From Flavipsychrobacter sp. (GTDB lineage Bacteria > Bacteroidota > Bacteroidia > Chitinophagales > Chitinophagaceae): a stretch of DNA of 64,000 bases. The notes beneath the pieces were generated by a model. The model was not told the DNA's origin, did not search any database, and saw only the letters and a program-made list of their open reading frames with translations. The stretch spans positions 1-64,000 of the forward strand of contig JAEUVF010000008.1 in the NCBI GenBank assembly GCA_016787265.1, in the 5' to 3' direction. The translations under genes were made by a program, and so were the position numbers. Numbering within the stretch: the stretch's first letter is position 1; each line of letters begins with the position of its first letter. Shown here piece by piece: positions 1 through 7,298 of this stretch.

Positions 1-62
1 GCAACACGTGAAGGATTTTGATCACCGGGGACCGCCTATTGAAATAGTGAAACAAGTAACAT

Positions 63-281
63 TCATTGTAAAGTCGACCCTTTGAAAGCGTATTGCCGAA
101 CAGGCCTGGGAATCTTATAACCACTACCTATGAAAAGCAGTCTATAATACCAGGAGAAAAATCCGGATACCCAAAAAATTAGATTACAAAACAATAAAGC
201 ATAACAATTATAGGGCATCATCCAACTAAAATCCTCCCGCTTCATTTCATACACTATCAACTTCTTCAATTCAAACCCCAT
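63..281 (-). CDS. Small hypothetical membrane protein, possible cassette gene
   Basis: I do not recognise this protein. It is about 73 residues from the ATG at 281. An in-frame ATG at 326 would add 15 residues, but it lies inside the arm of the attC-like hairpin (303-368), so I prefer the later start. A hydrophobic, aromatic-rich stretch in the middle (around CYALLFCNLIFWVSGFF) suggests one membrane segment, followed by a basic tail. It reads in the same direction as the nucleotidyltransferase-like gene and begins directly after the recombination-site-like hairpin, as the next cassette of an array would. It may equally be a chance ORF. Positions 1-62 beyond its stop show nothing recognisable. 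Confidence 0.3.
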   Translation of the reverse strand: MGFELKKLIVYEMKREDFSWMMPYNCYALLFCNLIFWVSGFFSWYYRLLFIGSGYKIPRPVRQYAFKGSTLQ

Positions 282-302
282 AAATAATAGCCCGGCTACC
301 GA

Positions 303-368
303 GGTTCCGTGCAACAGCTGCTTCATCGTTGGCGCTTCGCACCCGACGAAGCTTAGTTGTTAGCGGTA
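303..368 (-). other. attC-like recombination site
   Basis: Imperfect inverted repeat with bulges. The plus-strand arm at 313-328 (AACAGCTGCTTCATCG) pairs with the arm at 344-361 (its complement reads AACAACTAAGCTTCGTCG), leaving two mismatches and two unpaired bases, with a spacer of about 15 nt. On the minus strand the site begins with CCGCTAAC directly after the stop of the nucleotidyltransferase gene and ends near GTTGCACGG. In integron cassettes the first box of attC is complementary to the first bases of the same cassette. Here CCGCTAAC is exactly complementary to GTTAGCGG at the cassette's far end (1290-1297). The call rests on structure only, without a covariance-model search. Confidence 0.5.
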
Positions 369-1142
369 GTTTTTTCTTATTTCATGTAGGATTTCTTTCA
401 TTTTTGGTTCAATATTTAGTTCGTCAAATAGTTTTTCCGATAAATTTAATGAGTTTTCAAAAGCTAAAATTATATTTTTAGGATTTAAATCCGATGTTAC
501 TGTTTTATACGCAAAATAGCAAGTCGTATCAATATCCTTTTCAAGACTTTTAGTTGGACTTTCCCAATGTTGGGTTTTGTTTGTTCTTGCTCTAATAAGC
601 CAAAGCAAATATTTCTGAACATTTGATAAACTATGATGAGCATGAGCAAATTCTTCTCGCTTAATTAAGTTGCTTGTTGTCAGTATAACATTCAGTAATG
701 ATTGACTTAACCACAAGATGTTTTCATTTGTTATTCTTTCGGGCGATTTCGTTTTGATTTGATTTAGTGTTTTCGTTAAATGTCCGTCTTTGTCGATTAG
801 GTTCATTTGGTCAAAATCGCTAAATGCAACAATTCCGTCCCAAGATTTGATAATTTCAATTTCCTCCGTTTTTAAAAAATGAAATTCGCCTCTGACCATA
901 TTCTCAAAAATAGCAACTTCGCTTCCATATTCATTTGTAAAATATAATGCCACAGGATGAATTTGATTTACCCATTTTTCCGACGAGAAATTTTCTTTAT
1001 TTTTTAAAAAGATGTAAAATTCGATATCAGAATATTTATCTCCTTCGCTTTTAGTAAATGAACCATACATAAAAACAGCGGAAACATTTTCGTCTTGTTG
1101 AGCTATAGATTTTGTTTTGTTAATCATTTGTAACTGCGTCAT
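360..1142 (-). CDS. Lincosamide nucleotidyltransferase-like protein, Lnu(B/F/H) type
   Basis: 260 residues, in the size range of the Lnu(B)/Lnu(F)/Lnu(H) group of enzymes, which inactivate lincomycin and clindamycin by adding a nucleotide to a hydroxyl. Near the N-terminus it has the nucleotidyltransferase signature MYGSFTKSEGDKYSDIEF, with the Gly-Ser at 27-28 and metal-binding acidic residues D39 and E41, followed by a conserved stretch with NEYGSEVAIFENMVRGEFHF. I recognise this pattern from memory of the Lnu family; no alignment was run. The gene is visibly AT-rich compared with everything from 3500 onwards, which suggests transfer. Its stop codon lies inside the 10-bp terminal repeat, and the whole gene sits between two hairpin sites downstream of a tyrosine recombinase, as a cassette would. 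A related nucleotidyltransferase of other specificity is the main alternative. Confidence 0.75.
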   Translation of the reverse strand: MTQLQMINKTKSIAQQDENVSAVFMYGSFTKSEGDKYSDIEFYIFLKNKENFSSEKWVNQIHPVALYFTNEYGSEVAIFENMVRGEFHFLKTEEIEIIKSWDGIVAFSDFDQMNLIDKDGHLTKTLNQIKTKSPERITNENILWLSQSLLNVILTTSNLIKREEFAHAHHSLSNVQKYLLWLIRARTNKTQHWESPTKSLEKDIDTTCYFAYKTVTSDLNPKNIILAFENSLNLSEKLFDELNIEPKMKEILHEIRKNYR

Positions 1143-1287
1143 TTCTTCTAATTTTTAAAAGTTGATAATAGAAATTCTCACTGCTTTTTGAAAGCAATAA
1201 AAAAGTTTCACTTTTTTTATTTTGAACATTTACTTATAGCTTCATCGGATTATATTTTTTTATGTTCAACATTCTGTTTGGTAAAAT

Positions 1288-1330
1288 TACCGCTAACGCG
1301 TTAATTTGCGCAATTATACGCGCCCGTTAA
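1288..1330 (-). other. attI- or attC-like hairpin at the upstream cassette boundary
   Basis: The plus strand carries TACCGCTAAC at 1288-1297, the exact inverted complement of GTTAGCGGTA at 359-368, so the nucleotidyltransferase unit is bounded by a perfect 10-bp inverted repeat. Overlapping it, 1295-1328 folds into a hairpin: CGCGTTAATT pairs with AATTATACGCG with one bulged base around the palindrome TTGCGCAA, and outer AACG/CGTT ends close it across a two-base bulge. A single-stranded-fold recombination site of integron type is the best explanation I have. The rest of 1143-1460 is AT-rich and contains nothing else I can name. Confidence 0.45.
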
Positions 1331-1460
1331 AAATTTAAATTCTTCATTATCAATTATCAGATTCGCGTTCAGGCGGATTGGGGTTGCGCCAATCCATTTT
1401 GGGGGTGGGGGTGCGTTGAGGTGGATTGTTCGAATAATTACTTGTTTCCGTTTACTTCTT

Positions 1461-1507
1461 TCCTTCCTCCGTTTTCCTTTCCTCCATTTTCCTTTCCTCC
1501 ATTTTCC
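1461..1507. repeat. 15-bp tandem repeat downstream of the recombinase
   Basis: The unit TTTCCTCCATTTTCC occurs twice exactly (1478-1492 and 1493-1507), preceded by a degenerate copy from 1461. A closely similar polypyrimidine repeat with the same 15-bp period occurs at 17448-17475, so this looks like a dispersed simple-repeat type rather than something specific to the recombinase. Confidence 0.6.
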
Positions 1508-1516
1508 GTTCCCCCT

Positions 1517-2797
1517 TCACCATTCAACACTGCCGCGACGGATTAAATCATCAAACGGACTGATGATGTTGACCAACTGCTTCTTGCTTACATGCAGATA
1601 CCGCTCCGTTGTTTTGATGTTGAAATGCCCCAACAAATCTTTGATGTAGCGGATGTCTACACCCTTGTCCAATAAATGCGTCGCAAAACTGTGCCGCAAA
1701 CTGTGTACGCCAACTTCCTTCATGATCCCCGCCCGCTGCTTTGCCTGGTGAAAAATGTCCTGCACCGTTCGGGTAGAATAGGCCGTGCCCGTTTGCTCCG
1801 ACTCAAATAAATACTCCTTCGGACGCTTGCCCAACAACTGTATATATTTTCGCAGGATGTCCAGCAAAACCGGACTCAAATTCACATAACGATCCTTCTT
1901 TCCTTTCGCACGCTCCACAAATAACTGCATCCGGTTCGCATCAATATCTCCTAACTTTAATCGTACCAACTCACTTACCCGTAACCCCGCACTGTAAATG
2001 GTAAACAACATCGCCTTGTGCTTGCGGTTCTCCAACGCATTAAACAAGCGGGCTAGCTCATCCTCATTCAATAATTTGGGTAACTGTGATGGTTTTTTCG
2101 GGCGCGATATCTCAAAAAACATCTTCTCCCGCTTCAATACCTGCTCATAGTAAAACTTCAACGCATTGATCCGGCTATGAATCGTATGCTCACTTAACTT
2201 CAATTCCGTAAAACAATATGCCAGGTAATCCTTGATCCGGTCTGCTGTCAATTCATCCGCACGATGCATTCCTAATGTTTGGAGATAGACTCCCAACTCA
2301 TTTATATAGGTTCGAATCGTACTGGGACTATACGCCTTCAATATCAATTCCCTTCTCGTTGCCTCCAATGCCTGGCTATTCTCCAGCGATAAACGACTTT
2401 TGGGTTGGTACGATCTTTTTTCCTGTACCACGGGTAATGGTTCTACTACTCCTTCCGGTTTTTCATTGCTTGCTGCACGTATCGCTTCCTGCAACTCATC
2501 CGGTATCACCTTTTTCTGCAGATACAAATCAAGCGCCTGCCTGTCCAATTCCAACCTGCCGGCTACCAACTCCTCCAATCGCCGATACCAGACTGCACTC
2601 ATGGGCCCATACCAACACCGATGAGTCCGGGACCACTGAATTCCTAATGGTCGTAATATTGCTAACAGATTCCGATCATCCGGAAAATAAAGCGCGATCC
2701 GATCAGCCCCCCGGTGATGCATACCCGATAAGAATACTTGCCGAACCCATACCTGTTTCCATTTCTCCTCATTACCAACTCCACATTCATGTTTCAT
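1517..2797 (-). CDS. Tyrosine recombinase/integrase with an extra N-terminal domain
   Basis: 426 residues. The C-terminal half is a complete tyrosine recombinase: Arg273 in AGLRVSEL, Lys298 in the AKGKKDR hairpin, His365 and Arg368 in HSLRHSF, His391 in LLGH and the nucleophile Tyr400 in TERYLHVS. The core-binding SAM-like domain covers roughly 140-230. Residues 25-95 form an extra domain with a WSRTHRCWYGP motif that I associate with many Bacteroidota recombinases of this type. The additional insert that marks integron IntI proteins between the last conserved patches is not visible, so it is XerC/D-like rather than IntI. Its stop faces the nucleotidyltransferase-like unit in the same orientation. 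Such enzymes are also found beside IS91-type transposases in this phylum, but no transposase is present here. Confidence 0.9.
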   Translation of the reverse strand: MKHECGVGNEEKWKQVWVRQVFLSGMHHRGADRIALYFPDDRNLLAILRPLGIQWSRTHRCWYGPMSAVWYRRLEELVAGRLELDRQALDLYLQKKVIPDELQEAIRAASNEKPEGVVEPLPVVQEKRSYQPKSRLSLENSQALEATRRELILKAYSPSTIRTYINELGVYLQTLGMHRADELTADRIKDYLAYCFTELKLSEHTIHSRINALKFYYEQVLKREKMFFEISRPKKPSQLPKLLNEDELARLFNALENRKHKAMLFTIYSAGLRVSELVRLKLGDIDANRMQLFVERAKGKKDRYVNLSPVLLDILRKYIQLLGKRPKEYLFESEQTGTAYSTRTVQDIFHQAKQRAGIMKEVGVHSLRHSFATHLLDKGVDIRYIKDLLGHFNIKTTERYLHVSKKQLVNIISPFDDLIRRGSVEW

Positions 2798-3249
2798 AAC
2801 CCCAGATTTTCTCTACTTGTTTAACAAGCTAGTAAATCAGGACTATTAATGGACCTTCTTTAAAAAATTCAGCTAAAACACGGTTTTTCCTTGTGGCACT
2901 TTTGAGTTCTTGCCAGGCTGAAAAAAAATCGGGATGAGATCATTTTTTATAAATGCTTCGCCACCTGAGTCCCATTGCTGGAATCAAAGGAAAGGTGCCT
3001 AAACATAAAATATTCCGGGCAAGTTTGCAAGGGGTAAATGACTTTTTATCGTTTCTTTTTTACCCAGGAGATTAGGCATTACCGAACCTATACTGAACCT
3101 AAACCGAACCTAAACCGAAGCCAGAACGATTGAACAGTTAAGAAACACTTACCAAATACTTAACAATGAATGGTTGAACATGCCCGAATGGTTAGAGAAA
3201 ACATGCCCGAATGGATGTTTGAAGATGCAGACTGTATTGTTGTGCCCGA
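2798..3249. other. Non-coding stretch with short direct repeats upstream of the recombinase
   Basis: No convincing gene is visible on either strand. It holds an 11-bp tandem repeat at 3081-3122 (about four copies of a unit like ACCGAACCTAA) and a 14-bp direct repeat ACATGCCCGAATGG at 3178-3191 and 3201-3214, with GCCCGAA again near 3244. These could be recombinase-binding or attachment sequences, or the outer boundary of the accessory segment next to the tRNA gene. Nothing here settles which. Confidence 0.4.
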
Positions 3250-3250
3250 A

Positions 3251-3287
3251 AAAAAAGAGTCATACAATGTTTGTATGACTCTTTTTT
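3251..3287 (-). terminator. Terminator of the tRNA-Asn gene
   Basis: A perfect 17-bp stem (3251-3267 with 3271-3287) closes a 3-nt loop. On the minus strand the 3' arm ends in a run of T, giving an intrinsic terminator 2 nt past the tRNA end. Confidence 0.85.
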
Positions 3288-3289
3288 CG

Positions 3290-3363
3290 CTCCCCCTGCT
3301 GGACTTGAACCAGCGACCCTCTGATTAACAGTCAGATGCTCTAACCAACTGAGCTAAGGAGGA
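3290..3363 (-). tRNA. tRNA-Asn (anticodon GUU)
   Basis: A complete 74-nt cloverleaf can be drawn on the minus strand. The acceptor stem TCCTCCT pairs with AGGGGGA, the D-arm contains TAGCTCAGTTGGTTAGAGC, the anticodon loop of CTGACTGTTAATCAG shows GTT, and the T-arm contains GGTTCAAGTCC. The discriminator is G, as in other tRNA-Asn. The 3' CCA is not encoded. Confidence 0.95.
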
Positions 3364-3405
3364 AGTTGCCCTTTTAAACCAGGCCGGTTTCCCTTTTGGG
3401 GAGTG

Positions 3406-3434
3406 CAAAAATAGGGATTTTTGCATTGGAACAA
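3406..3434 (-). promoter_or_regulatory. Promoter of tRNA-Asn
   Basis: On the minus strand TATTTTTG (3413 down to 3406) matches the Bacteroidota -7 consensus TAnnTTTG, and TTG (3434-3432) lies 18 nt upstream as the -33 element. The tRNA 5' end is about 40 nt downstream. Confidence 0.6.
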
Positions 3435-3499
3435 AATTTTTAAATGGAATTTTCTGCCACCCGCCCCCATATTCTTAGTAGTTTGCATATCAATACTAT

Positions 3500-4549
3500 A
3501 TGATATACTCTTCCCTTATTTGCGACCAACCCGGATCCTTCCTCTACCGGCAGGATCTTCTGGAGCCAATTGCTCCTGCTGCCAGCACCCCAACCGCCCT
3601 GCTCAAGGTGAAACAGGTCGGTATCTGTGGCACCGATCTCCACGCCTTCGATGGTACACAACCCTTTTTTCAATACCCCCGTATCCTCGGCCATGAAATC
3701 TGCGCCGAAATTGTAGAGCTGCCCCCAACTGCCCCCAATCCCGATAACTTTCAGCCCGGCGACCTGGTCACCCTGCTCCCTTACTTTAGTTGCGGCACCT
3801 GCATCGCCTGCCGATCCCATAAACCCAATTGCTGCTCCTCCATCCAGGTCTTCGGTGTCCATATCGATGGCGGCCTCCGCCATTTCATCCAGGTTCCCTT
3901 CTCCGTCCTGGTCAAAGGCCCAGGTCTGAACCCCGACCAGCTCGCCCTCGTTGAACCCCTGGCCATCGGCGCCCACGCAGTCCGAAGAGCCAACCTGCAA
4001 CCGGGTGAAACCATCCTGGTTATTGGTGCCGGTCCCATCGGCCTCGGCCTTATGGAAATGGCCAGAATCGCAGGCGCCACTGTAATTGCAATGGATGTCA
4101 ACACATCGCGACTCGAATTCTGCAATCAACAACTCGGTATTCAGCATACCATCAACCCAAAAGATCAGGATGCTGTGGAATCAATAAAGAATATCACGAA
4201 CGGTGATATGGCTACCGCGGTTTTTGATGCTACCGGTAATCTCAGGGCGATCGAAGGCGGACTGCAATATCTCGCCCACGGTGGTCGATTCGTACTGGTT
4301 GGTTTGCAAAAACAACCGTTCTCTTTTTCACATCCCGATTTTCATAAGCGCGAATCCACGTTGATGAGTAGCCGAAATGCCACGAGAGATGATTTTAACT
4401 GGGTGATCAGCTCACTTCAATCAAATCTCATTCAACCGGCCAACTATATCACGCACCGCATTGCCTTTTCCCACCTTGCGGAGCAGTTCAAATCTCTCTC
4501 TGATCCTTCAAACGGAGTCATCAAAGCGATGGTTGATATGGAGGCCTAA
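3500..4549 (+). CDS. Zinc-dependent alcohol/polyol dehydrogenase (MDR superfamily)
   Basis: 349 residues, the usual length for a medium-chain zinc dehydrogenase. Catalytic zinc ligands are visible as Cys43 (GICGTD) and His65-Glu66 (GHE). The structural zinc cluster is CGTCIACRSHKPNCC (residues 98-112), and the Rossmann nucleotide-binding motif is GAGPIG (176-181). The sequence resembles the branch that oxidises sugar acids or polyols (sorbitol, threonine or galactonate dehydrogenase-like), but the substrate cannot be read from sequence. It stands alone on the plus strand and its stop overlaps by 4 bp the stop of the convergent glycosyltransferase gene. A soluble cytoplasmic NAD(P)-dependent enzyme is expected. 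Confidence 0.88.
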   Translation: MIYSSLICDQPGSFLYRQDLLEPIAPAASTPTALLKVKQVGICGTDLHAFDGTQPFFQYPRILGHEICAEIVELPPTAPNPDNFQPGDLVTLLPYFSCGTCIACRSHKPNCCSSIQVFGVHIDGGLRHFIQVPFSVLVKGPGLNPDQLALVEPLAIGAHAVRRANLQPGETILVIGAGPIGLGLMEMARIAGATVIAMDVNTSRLEFCNQQLGIQHTINPKDQDAVESIKNITNGDMATAVFDATGNLRAIEGGLQYLAHGGRFVLVGLQKQPFSFSHPDFHKRESTLMSSRNATRDDFNWVISSLQSNLIQPANYITHRIAFSHLAEQFKSLSDPSNGVIKAMVDMEA

Positions 4550-6240
4550 GGCTTCGGCCCCACCTGCATCAAATACCGATACTGCAAATACTTCGGTCGT
4601 TTATCCGGCAACAAAAAACCGATCTTCAATTTGGAGATATGATAATGCGGAAAGCTGTCTATTACCTGCACCGGTACGCCCATCGCCACCAGCGTATCGC
4701 GCTGTTCCCTGCTGCTGTAATACAATACCGCACTGTCTTTGGCTGCTGCTACCAGCTCCACCCGATCAGTATAACGGACAGGCCCATCCGAATAAAAATC
4801 CAGCGAATAGGAGAGGGGATTCGTCTGATAAATGCGTTTGCCAGGCTGCTGCTGATTCACCTGTTTGGCTACCTGCTCACCCGACTGATACTTCAACAAG
4901 GCCGGATAAAAATATAGGTTCAAAAATCCATAGAGCGTAATCGCCGCCAGGCTGGTACTTATGATCAATCTCGCCGTCCGGCCGAAGCCAGATACGCCCG
5001 CTTTCTTCCAGAACAATCCCCACAAGATCGCCATCGATAACACATATACCAATGGCCTGAAATTCGTCAGGTACATTAATCCCCACAACAAAATACATCC
5101 CACTAGCAGTAAGATAGATATGCCCAATTGTATGCCTCCCAACACCCGAAGCTTTTTACCCTCCGCATCCTGGCGCAGGAGCCATTCCGCCGTCAATATC
5201 GCAAAGAAGGGAAACACGATATTCATATAGTGCGGTAACTGAAACCTCGATGCCGAAAACAACAGAAAACAGATCAGCGAAATCCCTGGCAACACCCATT
5301 CTCCTTTTTCTCTTCGCACCAGTCCCTTTATTTTCTCCCACATCGTTGTATACAGCAATATCGACCATGGCAAAAAAGCCCACAACAACGTATGCAGAAA
5401 AAAACTTGGATCACCCTTGCCTTTAATCGGACCGGTATTCATAAACCTTCCAAACTGACTGTCCCAGAAGAAAAACCGCAAGCCCGATACGCCCGTCCGC
5501 CCAAATACAGTTTTCTCCGGGTGCTGGTCGAACTGCCAGTACAAGGTGAGCAATTCCGGTAAGATGAATACCCCCACCAGTCCCAGTGCGATCCACCATC
5601 TCGGCTTGCTCAACTCCTGTTTCAACTGCCCGTTCAATGCCCAGTGCAGCATAAAGGCACCCACTACCGGTATCAGGATAAAGATCCCCTTGGTCATAAT
5701 CGCCGCCGCCATGAACAGGGCCCCCAGCACCACCCGACCGGTGCCACCCGACCGGTGCCACCGGTCGGGTGAGGGCAGCCAATAATACACAGATCCCGCC
5801 AGCAATCCTGTCAAATAAGGCTCTGCCCGCACATCGTTGTTGGAGATCACCAAATGCAGCGCCGTCAGATAAATCAGTAAGGCCACCTGTGCAACCTGCT
5901 CAGAATAAAGGCGGCGGGCAATCAAAAAGGTATACCATCCCCCCAGCGCCCAAAAGACCAGCGCCGGAATTTTATACGCGATCTCATTGATCCCGAAGAG
6001 AGAATAACTGATGGCCGTCATCCAGAAAGGAAAATGTGGCTTGTCCAGCCAGTCGCGGTTATGGGCATATAAATTCACCCAATCCCCATTCAACACCATC
6101 GTCTTGGCGATGCTTGCATACAGAGCGCCATCCGGCTCCAGGATGCTGCTGTGTAATCCCAACAGGTTTACCAGGATGCCTGCTGCTACCAGTGCAATAT
6201 ACCAGCTCCGCCAGCGTACCGGCGTCAGTTGTTCCGTCAT
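4546..6240 (-). CDS. GT39/ArnT-like membrane glycosyltransferase
   Basis: 564 residues with about a dozen hydrophobic segments. An acidic motif in the first periplasmic loop (EPDGALYASIAKTM, from residue 35) is followed by DWLDKPHFPFW near residue 63, the arrangement of the dolichyl-phosphate-mannose protein mannosyltransferase/ArnT family. These enzymes move a sugar from a polyprenyl-phosphate donor onto lipid or protein on the outer face of the inner membrane. The acceptor here is unknown. Residues 157-170 are encoded by a GC-rich palindromic repeat (5732-5770) that reads in frame through a loop between membrane helices, apparently a tolerated insertion. The PAP2 phosphatase gene lies 13 bp upstream on the same strand, so the two are probably co-transcribed. 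Confidence 0.85.
   Translation of the reverse strand: MTEQLTPVRWRSWYIALVAAGILVNLLGLHSSILEPDGALYASIAKTMVLNGDWVNLYAHNRDWLDKPHFPFWMTAISYSLFGINEIAYKIPALVFWALGGWYTFLIARRLYSEQVAQVALLIYLTALHLVISNNDVRAEPYLTGLLAGSVYYWLPSPDRWHRSGGTGRVVLGALFMAAAIMTKGIFILIPVVGAFMLHWALNGQLKQELSKPRWWIALGLVGVFILPELLTLYWQFDQHPEKTVFGRTGVSGLRFFFWDSQFGRFMNTGPIKGKGDPSFFLHTLLWAFLPWSILLYTTMWEKIKGLVRREKGEWVLPGISLICFLLFSASRFQLPHYMNIVFPFFAILTAEWLLRQDAEGKKLRVLGGIQLGISILLLVGCILLWGLMYLTNFRPLVYVLSMAILWGLFWKKAGVSGFGRTARLIISTSLAAITLYGFLNLYFYPALLKYQSGEQVAKQVNQQQPGKRIYQTNPLSYSLDFYSDGPVRYTDRVELVAAAKDSAVLYYSSREQRDTLVAMGVPVQVIDSFPHYHISKLKIGFLLPDKRPKYLQYRYLMQVGPKP
5732..5770. repeat. GC-rich palindromic repeat inside a coding sequence
   Basis: ACCCGACCGGTGCC is present twice in tandem (5732-5745 and 5746-5759), then its inverse ACCGGTCGGGT (5760-5770). 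The same core recurs at 63349-63386. Here it sits in frame inside the glycosyltransferase gene. Confidence 0.85.
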
Positions 6241-6253
6241 GTAAAAAAATTAA

Positions 6254-6859
6254 TCAGGGTAGTGAAACCGCATCCGGGTTGGCCATCCGCTTTTTCCGGT
6301 TATCCCAGAGCTCAAAGAGTTTGGCCATGGCGGTTCCGATAAAGATACCCAATAATCCTCCTCCGAGAATATCAATGGGGTAGTGTTTGCCTACATAAAC
6401 CTGCGCATAACCGATTATAAATGCCCATAGAAACAACCAGTACCAGCGCTGCCCTTTGATCAGGTAAATCGCCCAGTACCAGAAGGCCGCCAGCGCGAAA
6501 TGATTGCTGGCATGGGAAGAAGGAAATCCGTATTTGCCACCACAGCCCACCAGGGAACGTACCACTCCTTCGAGCTCGTCCTCATAACAGGGCCGCTCCC
6601 GCGCGAAAAAGGGTTTGAAAATGGACGCACTGCTGAAGTCCGCCAGTCCGAAACTCGCCACCGTCAACAGAATGAATGCCAACATTTTAGACCGCGCATT
6701 CTTCCAGATCCAGTACAGCATAAACGCATAAAAGGGTATCCAGAGTTTGGCTTCCCGCATAGCTAACATGAAATGATCCAGGAAATTGGATACCCCCGTG
6801 CTCTGAATGAATTTGAAAATGGTGTAATCGAGTTGTATGAGTTCTTCGGTCCAGCTCAT
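6254..6859 (-). CDS. PAP2-family membrane phosphatase
   Basis: 201 residues with five or six membrane segments. The three phosphatase motifs can be placed: KPFFARERP (K82, R89-P90), PSSH (113-116) and the final one ending in GKHYPID (His159, Asp163). The usual Ser-Arg at the start of motif 3 reads Ala-Gln (YAQVYVGKH), a variant I associate with Bacteroidota members. PAP2 enzymes of this size usually remove a phosphate from undecaprenyl diphosphate or related lipids at the periplasmic side. Co-transcription with the downstream ArnT-like transferase suggests a shared role in lipid-linked glycan metabolism, which is an inference. Confidence 0.87.
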   Translation of the reverse strand: MSWTEELIQLDYTIFKFIQSTGVSNFLDHFMLAMREAKLWIPFYAFMLYWIWKNARSKMLAFILLTVASFGLADFSSASIFKPFFARERPCYEDELEGVVRSLVGCGGKYGFPSSHASNHFALAAFWYWAIYLIKGQRWYWLFLWAFIIGYAQVYVGKHYPIDILGGGLLGIFIGTAMAKLFELWDNRKKRMANPDAVSLP

Positions 6860-6957
6860 GTGTGTGTGTTGTTCAGCGAAAATGTGTTTCGTATATGAAC
6901 AAACTACAATGTGGATGTTACCAATGTTTTAAAGATCTATTAGAATGCGATTAGAAT

Positions 6958-7290
6958 TTAGCAACCAACATACACCCCATCCTCCCTTTCCTCCACGGGC
7001 CAATGTTTCAGGTAATATCCCTCACCCGATACATTTCTCCCACTCGCCATACTGAACCGGTACCGGTGAACCGGACATACCACATTGCCCAATGCATCAA
7101 TAAAACCTTCTGAAAACAGCCCGCTGGCATGCGGACATTTATGCGCAAACGCAAACAACTTCTCTTTATACCGCCCAATACAGATAGGCCTTCCCTCCAG
7201 TTCCGCCAACGCAATCTGGTTGCCACTGAAGCTCAGTTGACCAATGGATTCGGCCACCTTGACCCAGTTATACACGCGGTTGAGTTCCAT
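6958..7290 (-). CDS. Rieske [2Fe-2S] ferredoxin-like protein
   Basis: 110 residues. The two Rieske cluster-binding boxes are intact: CPH at 52-54 and CPVH at 72-75, giving Cys52, His54, Cys72 and His75 as ligands. The length and the lack of a signal peptide fit a small soluble electron carrier of the nirD/bphA3 kind rather than a cytochrome bc subunit. It starts 8 bp after the hflX stop on the same strand and is likely translated from the same mRNA. No partner oxygenase or reductase is nearby, so its electron acceptor is unknown. Confidence 0.88.
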   Translation of the reverse strand: MELNRVYNWVKVAESIGQLSFSGNQIALAELEGRPICIGRYKEKLFAFAHKCPHASGLFSEGFIDALGNVVCPVHRYRFSMASGRNVSGEGYYLKHWPVEEREDGVYVGC

Positions 7291-7298
7291 GTAATCGG

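Noticed and set aside
1517-2797. Classical IntI integron integrase
   Set aside because: The insert typical of IntI between the last conserved patches is not visible; the protein is a XerC/D-like recombinase. The integron idea rests on the flanking sites, not on this gene.
3440-4147. 235-codon frame opposite the zinc dehydrogenase
   Set aside because: The sense frame has intact zinc and nucleotide motifs; the antisense reading has none.
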